Assembly (NCBI RefSeq): GCF_001653235.2
Contig: NC_035791.1
Coordinates: forward strand, 3,410,001-3,474,000
Direction of reading: 5' to 3'
DNA length: 64,000 bases
DNA from: Pochonia chlamydosporia 170
Taxonomy: Eukaryota; Ascomycota; Sordariomycetes; Hypocreales; Clavicipitaceae
Part shown: piece after piece, positions 39,343 to 48,652 of the stretch
How the letters are laid out: each line of letters begins with the position of its first letter
Numbering within the stretch: position 1 is the first letter of the stretch
Made by a program: the position numbers and the translations under genes
The notes under the pieces: model-generated
What the model saw: the letters and a program-made list of their open reading frames with translations, nothing else
The model's database searches: none
Told to the model about the DNA's origin: nothing

Positions 39343-40021
39343 ATGAACCCTCATCAGAAAAACAAGGTTGATGTCAAGGTAAGAACTAGCGGAGCAATCG
39401 GGTCACGATCACGATTCTTTCTCTCCAAGATGACGTCTCCTCTGACCACCCTGTCATAACATGACTTTATTTGTCGGCTTTGCAAAAGATGGCACGAGAG
39501 TCTTGCAATCAACTACAAATAACCTTGAGCTACCCTTTCATACTCGCCATGTCGCCGGTATCAATTTGCTGACAACTCATCCTCTATAGTCCCTCTCCCC
39601 TGAGGAGCAGCGACTCTTCCGACTATACGGCAAACTCCCCTCTCGATCCGATCACTTTGCGAAACATCTCAAGGACCGAAAATACTTCGATTCGGGCGAT
39701 TATGCCATGTCCAAAGCCGGAAAAGGCGATGGTGTAGACGCAGGCGCTGTCGGCTCTCAGCATCCCGTTCCCGAAAACATCCCCCATCTGTCGTCCCCCA
39801 TTAACAACGGAGCGAGCATTCCAAAGCACGGCCATCATGGCTCAATTGCGGGCATTCAAGCGGGCAGCCCAGTCAAGGAGAGCAGCTTCTTGAATCGCGA
39901 AACCAGCGCAGAGGAGAGTTCTAGCACGGGCGATGGCACAACGTCATCTACCGATAAGGAAAATACATCAGTTACTTCGGCGCCGCTACAGTCCAATGAG
40001 GGTATTCCTATTCGGCGATAG
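39343..40021 (+). CDS. Endosulfine/ARPP-19 family protein (Igo1/Igo2 type PP2A inhibitor)
   Basis: Small hydrophilic regulator. When phosphorylated by a Greatwall/Rim15-type kinase on the Ser of FDSGDY, members of this family inhibit PP2A-B55 and so control mitotic entry or quiescence and mRNA stability. Two exons, 39343-39378 and 39590-40021, give 155 residues. The start MNPHQKNKVDVK is encoded by the 36-nt first exon, followed after a 211-nt intron by LSPEEQRLFRLYGKLPSR and the hallmark RKYFDSGDYAMSKAG. The C-terminal half, rich in Ser, Thr and Gly, is variable and probably unstructured. It converges on the MYG1 gene with 664 bp between stop codons. Confidence 0.93.
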
Positions 40022-40685
40022 CTTCTGACGCAAATAGTCGCACCATTTACGAAAAGGCAACAATGAGGGGGTGTGTACGTAAGATGAAGATGACTTTTAT
40101 TTTAACGCAGTACTGCGTCTGAGACGACACGACTAGCTTTTACTTTCTTCTATCATGTTTCTAAGTCTGGTCATTTTCTTTGTTAGTTTCGCACACATAG
40201 GTTCGCAGAGTTGGCGTTGGGTTCTGGCACAGGTGCCAACCGCCGGATTTCGTTTCCGATCATGAGGATATCAAGAAGTCGAGAAAGCAGAAAAAAAGTC
40301 GAAAACATGACCTTTTGCCCGTTGCTTCGCCCCGCAAGTTTAAAATATGGTTGAGGTATTTGATGTGTATGTTGTCCGTTGATGTTGTGTTCGTCTCAGG
40401 GAGCCTTTAACGTCTGAGGGTAGATTGTCACGGTGCACAGAGAACTTGAGCAATTGTCTTAGTGGCAGCTTGTATGTTTTGATCCGGTTCAGGCGCTGCG
40501 TGTGAGCCGAGTTGGCTCACATCGCTGGTCATTCGTTTCATCGACTCGGGGTCAACCTAGCCACAACTATGTACGTGTTAATTTACGAAGTTATGAATCA
40601 AATTTGACCAAAATCACAATTCACCATGTACACACACAATTTCGCCATTTTACCTGTTATTGATTCATTGATCTTGAGATTGATG
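40022..40685. other. Convergent intergenic region (3' ends of endosulfine and MYG1 genes)
   Basis: AT-richer DNA holding the two 3' untranslated regions. I see no gene in it. Confidence 0.5.
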
Positions 40686-41753
40686 CTACGCCAACGCCTT
40701 GACAGCCATCTCCTTTGCACCCTCAAAGGTCTTATTCCCACCAATGAAGCCCGCCGCATGGACAAACACACAACCTCCAATGCCCGAAATGCCATCCAAC
40801 TCCTCGTCGCGGAAGCCCCTCCACGCCTCAGGCAAGGGCTTGCGACTTACAAAGCTATCCTTTGACTCTGGGACACACTGAATTCTCCATTTTGCGCCTG
40901 CCGCCGTAGACTCCGGGTACAAGACATACAGAACTGTAGGCTTCCCGTCCTCCAAGGTGTACAGATGGTCCTTCCAGGGTACGCTCTGGCCCTCGAAAAC
41001 AAGCACCCTTCCCTCAGGGTCAAACTCGGTCCTCTTGTTAAACGCTTCCTGGACAATAGACCGGGCCGGCAGCCACGCAGACGTATAATAGTCCAGGTCG
41101 CGCTCAAACTCCTCTCCAATACGCAGACTAGCCTTCTCAAACTTGGCGTCTTCTGCCTCCTGCGCCTTCACAGGATCACTGGGCTTCTCATCGTTCCAAT
41201 TGGGATTCAATCTTCCCACAACAGCGCCAAGGGTAAACCCCCCCTCGCTGTACCGCTTCTCCAGCCCCGCGGCAGAAACACCAGCAGGGTCGTACACGCT
41301 GATTCCATTGTCGTGCGCATCCAGCGCCTCGATAAAGCTCTCGTACAGCTTGTTATGTAGCAGTTCCACCTCGGGTGCATCTTCCTTCACATCCTTGCCG
41401 AGTTTCTGGGCGACAATCGCCTTGCCAAAGTGCTTGAAGACGAGGCCCGCGCTGGAGAGCTTCGTGTTGCGGCCGGGAAAGGTGGTCGTGAAGCCGCGCT
41501 GGTGGTGGTCGTAGCGGTTGCGCTGGGCGTCGTACTCGCCGCCTACGTCGACTACCGTGTGGCACGTCTCGAGGAGCTTTGGGTCGCGCGTGCGGACGAG
41601 CTCCGAGTCGTGGTAGGTTGGGAGCATGCGGAGCATGTGCACGGCGAGGGCTTCGTCGGCGTGGAAGTGGCCGTTGTGGGTGCCGATTTTGGGGCCGGTT
41701 TTGAGGCGTTTTGGTGCGGATTCGGCCATGGTTGTGATGAGGCGGCGGAGCAT
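40686..41753 (-). CDS. MYG1 family protein (metal-dependent 3'-5' RNA exonuclease family, UPF0160)
   Basis: Intronless gene for a 355-residue protein. MYG1 proteins are DHH-like phosphoesterases; the mammalian member is an exonuclease of pre-rRNA and mitochondrial RNA found in nucleolus and mitochondria. Seen here are the N-terminal IGTHNGHFHADEALA with metal-binding His/Asp residues, VVDVGGEYDAQRNRYDHHQRGF with the DHH triad, LDAHDNGI, and the conserved C-terminus GGCVFVHAAGFIGG. Two in-frame starts compete. Met at 41753 gives MLRRLITTMAES, a short basic, hydrophobic lead suited to mitochondrial import; Met at 41729 gives MAESAPKRLK, a plain basic N-terminus. The frame is open further up to 42023, but that extension shows no conservation I recognise. 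It is followed in the same orientation by nothing until the convergent endosulfine gene. Confidence 0.93.
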   Translation of the reverse strand: MLRRLITTMAESAPKRLKTGPKIGTHNGHFHADEALAVHMLRMLPTYHDSELVRTRDPKLLETCHTVVDVGGEYDAQRNRYDHHQRGFTTTFPGRNTKLSSAGLVFKHFGKAIVAQKLGKDVKEDAPEVELLHNKLYESFIEALDAHDNGISVYDPAGVSAAGLEKRYSEGGFTLGAVVGRLNPNWNDEKPSDPVKAQEAEDAKFEKASLRIGEEFERDLDYYTSAWLPARSIVQEAFNKRTEFDPEGRVLVFEGQSVPWKDHLYTLEDGKPTVLYVLYPESTAAGAKWRIQCVPESKDSFVSRKPLPEAWRGFRDEELDGISGIGGCVFVHAAGFIGGNKTFEGAKEMAVKALA

Positions 41754-42351
41754 GAACTGAAGTAAATTGGGTTGGAAGTTGAGACGTAAGGCAGGAAAGA
41801 ATTGAGTTGAACGATTGTATGATTGAGGGTCATGAAGTGGGCTTGTGTGCTGAAGGTGGGATGGTTTTCTTTCGCAGAGCTTGATGTGGGTTGGAGCTTG
41901 GTTGGCTGGCCAATCAGGTGTTGGGGATTGAAACGCAGCAAACGGAGCCTCGAAGTATCTACCTAGGTACCTATGGTATATACTATGAATACAGAGATTC
42001 CAAGGAAGAGACTGAGGAGACATTGTTGTGTGATGTGATCAATGGAAAGTCTAGCAACTGCTACGGATGAATGGTCTTGGGGGTTATATGATGAAGCTGG
42101 GACCTGTGAATGTAGTCCTGAAGGACGCTGTGAATGTGAAGTGGATGGTCGTGCTACCACAACTCAATATGGTATACGGAGTACTTCTTGTTTGTACAGC
42201 ACGTCAAAAAGAATCCTTCATGAATTGACTTTGAATTATAATGGTGATTCATTTTCACATGGTCCAATATTCACTCACAATACACAGTTTGTTGCAATTC
42301 AATTTAACGGATTGTATTCCCTACCAAAATTATCATCATCCCAACATGACT
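41754..42351. other. Short intergenic region upstream of the MYG1 gene
   Basis: It contains the palindrome TACCTAGGTA (41960-41969, extending to TACCTAGGTACC) and TACGGAGTA (42175-42183). I see no gene. Confidence 0.5.
41960..41969. repeat. Palindrome TACCTAGGTA
   Basis: Perfect ten-base palindrome, the second of three copies in the window. Here it runs into a second palindrome, GGTACC. It lies upstream of the MYG1 gene. Confidence 0.7.
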
Positions 42352-42588
42352 CTATTTCGTATCCTTTCTTCCAATACCACTCATATCCATTCCCTCACCC
42401 TTCGTAGCCGGCCCTCTCAATCCCGCCTCAGCACCCTTATCCGTTCCAATTGATGCTTCTGTCCCGCCGGAGCCAACATTGACGTTTCTCGCATCCGCTG
42501 ATTGCCAGTCTGAAGCGGTGGGTGGCTGCTCAGGAAGAGGAAGGTTGGCTTGCACCTCGGCAATCTTGTCAGCTTTAGATTCGGGCAT
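42352..42588 (-). CDS. Small hydrophilic protein of unknown function, 78 residues
   Basis: A single open frame beginning MPESKADKIAEVQ and ending SGIGRKDTK. The start at 42588 was chosen because the residues before it (encoded up to 42639) look like leader sequence. The protein has a short amphipathic N-terminal helix, then LPLPEQPPTASDW, SADARNVNVGSGG and a Gly-rich tail; no signal peptide, membrane segment or cysteine. The composition and the segment NLPLPEQPP...SADARNVNVGSGG resemble small conserved proteins I recall from other filamentous ascomycetes, but I cannot name a function or domain. Coding status is supported by that resemblance and by protein-like composition, not by size. Confidence 0.6.
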   Translation of the reverse strand: MPESKADKIAEVQANLPLPEQPPTASDWQSADARNVNVGSGGTEASIGTDKGAEAGLRGPATKGEGMDMSGIGRKDTK

Positions 42589-43877
42589 TTTGTATTCTTT
42601 GATGAGAAGTTGTGTGTGTTGTCTATATACGCTTTGCATTAGTGTGGTGTTGGCAAATTAGTCTCGTGATGACTTACATGGTTGTTTATGATGGGTGTCA
42701 GAAGCACGTGTGATTGTAGGAACAAACAAGCTTCATCCGCTTTAGCTTGTTATTTATTTTATAGACATAGGTCCTAGAAGGATATGACGACATATTTCCA
42801 TCTTTTTCCAAACCGTTTGTGACGTTTTCATGATCGCCAAGTCGTTGCCCCGCTGACGTCAATGAACCGTTGCGTCTCCAGAATTGCAACGGCTGCTTCC
42901 ACAACGGCCGGACATGAGCTCCGGGTAGATCCACTGATTTGTTGGCTGTAGAGGGTGCCAAGTGCATCGAGATATTGGTGTGATGTCGAAGTACAACTTG
43001 ATTTTATTGCTGAAGATTAAGGTTGGGGCGTGTGCGTGTTATGAGGAGTGGTGTGTGTGGGTGGCGTGGGTGTCTATCACCTTTCTTGGAGAGATTGTGT
43101 ATTCGCTGGCAGAAGATGGTATGAAGTACTTTTTTTGTGGTGAGATATAGGTGCAACTCTTTGTGCCTGCTCCTGCGGTCAGAGTGTGGTGCAATGGAGT
43201 CTGAGGCCAAACACTGTGACCGGACATGCACTATATCACAGTACACAACTCAGAGTAGGAGTATGTCCGTGCTTCTGGCCAGTTAAATGCTGTTAGCCTC
43301 GCATTATATGAGTTTTAGCTTACATAGCAAGTCCAGATCGTGCCGTAATATCCTAGTGTATACTTAGCCGTAGACCAGTTCATCTTAAACTGCAGCAGCT
43401 GACCTACGTCTTTCGAATTGGTGTAGCAACGAGAAGGGTATAAGCTTGGTACATCACCACACTAGACTCCGGTATCTTCATTGAATAAAGTGAAGCCCAA
43501 AAGGATCCCGAAAACCTGGAAGTTGCAAAAATGTTGCAGCAATGCTGGGTGTGACATATATACACTCATCCGGATGTATGGTCCTGACTTTGAAGTAGCA
43601 ATAACATGTATTCACCTGACTGTGTAACAAGCAGTAGCTACAAGGTCAGTCTCTAAACGTCTTAATGCCAGCCCTTGCGTATCATGATATCTCTCTATGA
43701 ACCCAATCAAACCACATTTCACATCTTTAATATTGTGTAGCTATGTGTCTCGTATTCCGCCGTTCTCGGTCGCCATTTACCGGCCAGATAACTCAGAAGC
43801 AAAGAGGGCCTATATCCCCCTGGAGATATCACTCAGGAGTGACGATCTAGAGGTGATGTTCTCAATGTCATTGTAAC
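42589..43877. other. Intergenic region, no gene recognised
   Basis: It separates the 5' end of the small-protein gene from the 3' end of the coiled-coil gene. Open frames are short and unassignable on both strands. Confidence 0.45.
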
Positions 43878-45186
43878 TTAAGCTTGACGGACAACCACGT
43901 GGGCAGGCTCCAGAACAATCGCTTGCTCGTTGGCATTCTGAGGCTGCTTCACCAAAGCTCCAGAGACTACAAACGCAATAATGCTGGATGCATTACCTCC
44001 GTGTTCCACGCCACAAACCTCCAAATATGTTTCAAAGTCATGAAAATTGGCACCGGAGCGAAATAACTCACAACGATACCTGTCTTTAGACCCTCTCATC
44101 ATGCTTCGCAGATAATACGCGTCTTTGCATAACTGAACGACCTCATTGCTAAGCTTGTCAGTGGCTGAATAGTCGGTCTCTTTACGGAGAAGGCACTGAA
44201 AAATTGCCCAAATACCATGCGCAGCGGGGCAAGGGCAGGTGTGTGCAATCTTGGTCTCATCAATCGCCTTCATCGTAGAGAGCCTCCAGTCTGTGATGGT
44301 ATCGTCGGGAACTGAAGGTTGTTTTTTTTTAGAGGTAACTCATGGTGCAGGCTCAAGGGTGATTTACAACTAACCTTTTTCCTTCCTCATCAATTTTTCC
44401 AGCTTTTCAAGTGAAAGTTCAATTTGCTTAAGACCAGAATCCCCGACTGGGGAGATACCGAACAGTTTCTTTTTCAGGATTTGGTCACAAAGTATTTCAA
44501 ATATTTTCCCGCGCATCTTCAAACTGCGGTCGGTAAGCGAAATGTGATTCCAAGATTCGTAAAACCGATACCAGTTCGCATTCTGCGCCGAAAGCAATGC
44601 GACATTCCGTTCAAGGTCAAGAGCGTTGCTGTGAGCGATGGCTTGGATTTTCTGTCGAATTGTAGCAAACAAGCTCTTCATCTCATCGTCAGAGACTTGT
44701 TCTGGTCCATTACTACTCAAAATAATGCTTCGTAGGTCAAACTTCTCCTTCTTGAGCATTTTGATTTCATCTTGGCAATTGTTCCATGATTCTTGCAACT
44801 CCTGGATCATCTCGCTTTGTGACCTAAGTAACGCCTCTGCCTTTTGAGCTTCATTCTTTAAATGGCGAATCTCTTGGTCCATGTCTTGATGTTGGACATT
44901 GATATTGGAATCGTCCTGTGCACTCAGTTAGGCTTCTGTCGTGTAGATGAGTTGGTATGGTGGTTTTGTATTACCTTGGGGACTGCCCCATGGTGCTGGA
45001 TTTGTCAACCTTGCTAAAATGTCCGCCCATTTTGTGTCCAGGCTTGAGATTGTTTGGTTCTTCAGTCTTACAACTAGTTTGACCTTCGTAATGTTCTTGC
45101 TTCTCTTCCGAAGGACATGGCTTATCAAGAAATTCTTGAAGCCCCTGGAGTTGTTCGCACGAGCCTGAGGGATCCATAGGCGCCAT
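43878..45186 (-). CDS. Coiled-coil protein of unknown function, divergent partner of the Hsp70-like gene
   Basis: Three exons, read downwards: 45186-44975, 44922-44375 and 44311-43878, giving 397 residues. The first intron uses donor GTAATA and an acceptor ending GAG; the nearer CAG would break the frame, so this junction is the weakest part of the model. The N-terminal 80 residues are polar. Residues about 85-140 (MDQEIRHLKNEAQKAEALL onward) form a clear heptad-like coiled coil. After it come SDDEMKSLFATIRQKIQAIA, RGKIFEILCDQILKKKLFGI, LEKLMRKEKVPDDTITDWR and a C-terminal domain with several Cys. The middle and C-terminal parts resemble, from memory, a widespread family of uncharacterised fungal proteins. 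There is no enzyme motif, signal peptide or membrane span. It starts 396 bp from the Hsp70-like gene on the other strand, so the two may be co-regulated. Function unknown. Confidence 0.75.
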
Positions 45187-45582
45187 GGTGAGCTGTTATT
45201 CCAAGCTTGTATTTGTCGGTAAGTGTTGGGTTGAACGTGTCTCACCGCTGCTGGAGTGTTCCCAGCAAATGAAGCGGCAGGCTTCAGAGACTTGGTAGAT
45301 GGTGGAAAGAAGAGAAGTAAATTAAGAATCAGAAGTGACTTACACGAATAAATTATAGCTGTTACCATACGCTGCCGGCTGCCAGCTGCCAAGTTTGAAG
45401 TGCCAGCAGCTCACGGCTGGCATTGCTCAGACTCCTAGTATAAATTGTCAACTCCGCTCTCTTCTTCCTTAAACAAACTTCACCTCCTACCTTGATAAAC
45501 GCTCATGAGTTGAAGCTCATGCAATTGTTCCTTACATCCACACCTCAGTCAATACTTCCAAGATTCCATCCTATCCGTCATC
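45187..45582. promoter_or_regulatory. Bidirectional promoter of the coiled-coil and Hsp70-like genes
   Basis: The 396 bp between two divergent start codons. It contains a GCTGCC-type repeat at 45371-45390 and an inverted repeat TGCCAGC (45401-45407) / GCTGGCA (45416-45422) with an 8-base spacer. On the + side a TATAAA-like box (about 45439-45444) and CT-rich DNA precede the Hsp70-like start. I found no perfect three-unit heat-shock element (TTCnnGAAnnTTC). Confidence 0.6.
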
Positions 45583-47946
45583 ATGGCGCCAAAACATAAA
45601 CGTCAACATTCAGAGTCGGATGAGCTGTTGGTGATAGCTTTGGACTTCGGGACCACCTACTCTGGTGTTGCATATTGCTTTGCAAACCAGAAAAACACCA
45701 ACCCAACTGCAATCATGGATTGGCCAGGTAGTATCCCTCAGAAATTAAGACTCGTAAGATACAGCTCTCAATATGAACATAATGTACTCACATATCGTAG
45801 GAAATAGTGGCATCTCGGCCCCCAAAATTCCCACAATTATTGCTTACGATGAAGAACGACCAGAAGATTTCAAATGGGGCGCATCTGTAGATGCTCTTGA
45901 GAGTGGCATTACAGGCATCAAACTTCTCCTTGACCCAGAGCAAGCGAGACCTCTATACCTACCGTCGATCAATGTCAAGAAAAATCTCAAAGAGCTTGCC
46001 AAGCCACCGGTTGAGATTGCTGCTGATTTTATTGGAGCAATCTATAAGCATGCCTTGGCCGAAATTTCTAAAACTGTGCCCAAACCATACATGGACATGT
46101 GCTCGAAAGAATTCGTTGTGTCTGGTAAGATCTAGTTAGTCTCTTTGTTAGAGACTGCCTGTCTGACTTCATTACAGTCCCAGCTGTTTGGTCTGACGCC
46201 GCCAAGAATGCTACTCTCCAGGTAAGTTGTCATTTTGGTTCGCTGGAAACCCGAGTCTGAATCCAATTATTCTTCGATAGGCTGCAAAGTCTGCTGGAAT
46301 TCACCCAGTAACTCTCATTAAAGAGCCAGAGGCAGCCGCGCTACATATCGTCAAGAGTCTTGATTTCTCCATTAAAAAAGGAGACGCATTTGTGGTTTGC
46401 GATGCTGGCGGCGGAACTGTGGACCTCATCTCATACGAGGTGGAACAGATCATACCAAAACTACGGGTCAAAGAACTGGTCCCAGGAACAGGTACGTTAT
46501 ATCTGGAGGATAATGATCGCTGACTTCTCATACAACTATAGGCGGTATGGCTGGGTCTCTGGGATTGAATCAACGGTTCGCTCAAGCTGTTCATGATCTA
46601 GTTGGGGACGATCAGTGGTACATTCTGAAAAAAAGCAAAGCGTGGGCAATGGCCCAAAGGCAGTTTGACCAGGAAGTCAAACGGGCTTTCAAAGGCGAAC
46701 GTGATGAAGAGTATTTCATCAATTTTCCCTTGGCTAATCTTGAGGATGATCCTCCCAGTGGTCTCATATCGAGCACTTGGAGAATGACAGGGCAAGAAAT
46801 AACATGTCTTTAGTAGCTAATATGATGTGTACTAACTTCATCTAACAGGGAGGACCTCCTTCGGATTTTTGACCCTCTTATCGAGGATATTCTGAGGCTC
46901 ATAGAGCTCCAAGTACAGGCCATAAAACTCAAACGCCTGAAAATGGGGATTTCTGTACGTCTGTTCAGTTTTTTCCAAAGTGAAGAAAATATATTTCTGA
47001 CTGGGCACAGGGCATCATGCTGGTTGGCGGTTTTGGCAGCAGTCGTTACCTCATGAGGCGAGCCAAAAGCCATTTCTTGGGTATTGAGGTTCTTCAACCC
47101 CAGGATGCTTGGGCTGCCATCGTGAAGTGAGTTTGCTCAAAGACTTAAGCTACGTGGACTATCTGACTGATTATAACAGGGGTTCTGTTCTCTCACAGCT
47201 CCCTGGTCAAGCTTGCGTAGTCAGTACTTCGGCAACTATGCACTACGGGACAAGTGCATGCGCTTCGTACGATTTGGTCGAGGATGCCGGACAACCAACA
47301 AGCGTCCGCCGAGATGGCTCAATTGGCGTACTAAAGGTGATTACTGCCCGTCATCGCGCCCCCAAGGCTGATGCAGCTAACATTGAACTTGAAAGATGGA
47401 ATGGTTCATAAAGAAGGGGGACGACATCCATCGTGACCAAAAGATCAAGTTCCCTTTCTTTAGAAGCTTGGAAGACGACTACACTAGCGAGGACCTCATA
47501 TTCCACGACACACTTTACCAATCCCGACATAAGTATGTATCATTTTGTATCGGAGCACTGCGCCCTTCCATTAACATAAAAACGCAGCGTGGCGCCGGTC
47601 TATCCCTCCACAGGGAAGCTGATGCGAGAAACCTGTTCTGTAAGATCTGATCTTACCAGCGTGTCAAAATCTCATATGATTCAGAAGAGAGGTTAGTGCT
47701 CTCGCCCTATATCAATTAAGCCGTACACTAACTTGAATATTTCCATCAGACCTGCTAGGCGTCCCATAGTATGTTGTTCCCCTACCTCGTGCCGGGGCCA
47801 AAACGCAGTGCGTTTTACTAATTCATGTAACTAACAGCTATGATTTGCACTTTCATCTTGTCGTCTCTCTCCAGTCTGCAGTCATGACTTTTTCCTTGGA
47901 AGTTGATGGCCAAACCATGGGATGTGTCACTGTGGACTACAAATGA
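45583..47946 (+). CDS. Hsp70-like ATPase, HSPA12-type ASKHA protein
   Basis: Actin-like ATPase-fold protein related to Hsp70 but without its substrate-binding domain. Twelve exons: 45583-45727, 45801-46124, 46178-46221, 46281-46491, 46542-46791, 46849-46954, 47011-47126, 47180-47336, 47396-47532, 47588-47691, 47750-47768 and 47838-47946, giving 573 residues. The three nucleotide-binding motifs are intact: phosphate-1 ALDFGTTYSGVAYCF, phosphate-2 VVCDAGGGTVDLISYEV and adenosine GIMLVGGFGSSRYL. KEPEAAALHI precedes phosphate-2. The C-terminal part has MEWFIKKGD and ends in a beta-rich module, FSLEVDGQTMGCVTVDYK, as in fungal HSPA12-like proteins. The fifth intron has a GC donor (GCAAGA at 46792) and exon 11 is 19 nt. 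Such genes are often multicopy in filamentous fungi; their roles are mostly unknown. The divergent coiled-coil gene is the best clue to a partner. Confidence 0.88.
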
Positions 47947-48652
47947 GAGCCACATAGAGACGAGAAGACGACCATGGCCGGCCAGAGTTTCTTACCTCTT
48001 TTTTTGCTATAGATATCCTTTCATTGCTAAGACACATCATTACACTCATCATTACACGGATCTTCAGCACAAAACTGCCGCCTTTTAATCACGAGAACAC
48101 GGGTCAATATTGGCTTGGCCACCATAATCCTAAATCCGAGGACAGGTTGTTTTGATGGGATTCAACAATTCGTTACACTGAGCCTTTGGAGCTAAATACT
48201 TGCAAGATGAGATATCAGCGGAATAACAGGGATCAGAATATCCTAATTTGACCCTAATTGAGTTAAACTTATGGGAAATTGGCTTTGCTTCGGGTTTGGG
48301 TTGGGGAATACCAAGAACTAGCGCAAAATACAAATCACATCAACTTTCACTTCTAGGCCGGTTATGCGACATGATACAAACAAAGTACACTATAATGAGG
48401 AACTGAGCCCAAACTAGCTATAGGGAATTTCTGGTAAGCATATCACTCGGAGCAGCGTCGAGAGTAATCGAAGCCGCCCGCTGAGATCGAACAGAACACA
48501 GAGCATGCCAAGGATATTACATCAGGAACCCGACACTCCCGGTACCTAAATGTCACATTCAATCTATCATAACCTCATCAATCCATACCTCAATATAAAG
48601 CCAACCTAAACGCCAAGCCCTTCCAACAATTCATTCCCGCCCATTCCCTAAC
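47947..48652. other. Convergent intergenic region
   Basis: It holds the 3' ends of the Hsp70-like gene and the gamma-tubulin gene. AT-rich in places. No gene seen. Confidence 0.5.

Noticed and set aside
44928..45392. 154-codon frame on the - strand with a hydrophobic start
   Set aside because: It overlaps the first exon of the coiled-coil gene in another frame and crosses the promoter. The chained exon model explains the region better.
47640..47659. GTAAGA...CCAG as a possible intron in the Hsp70-like gene
   Set aside because: At 20 nt it is too short to be spliced. Reading through keeps the frame and gives SVRSDLTSV, which fits the family.
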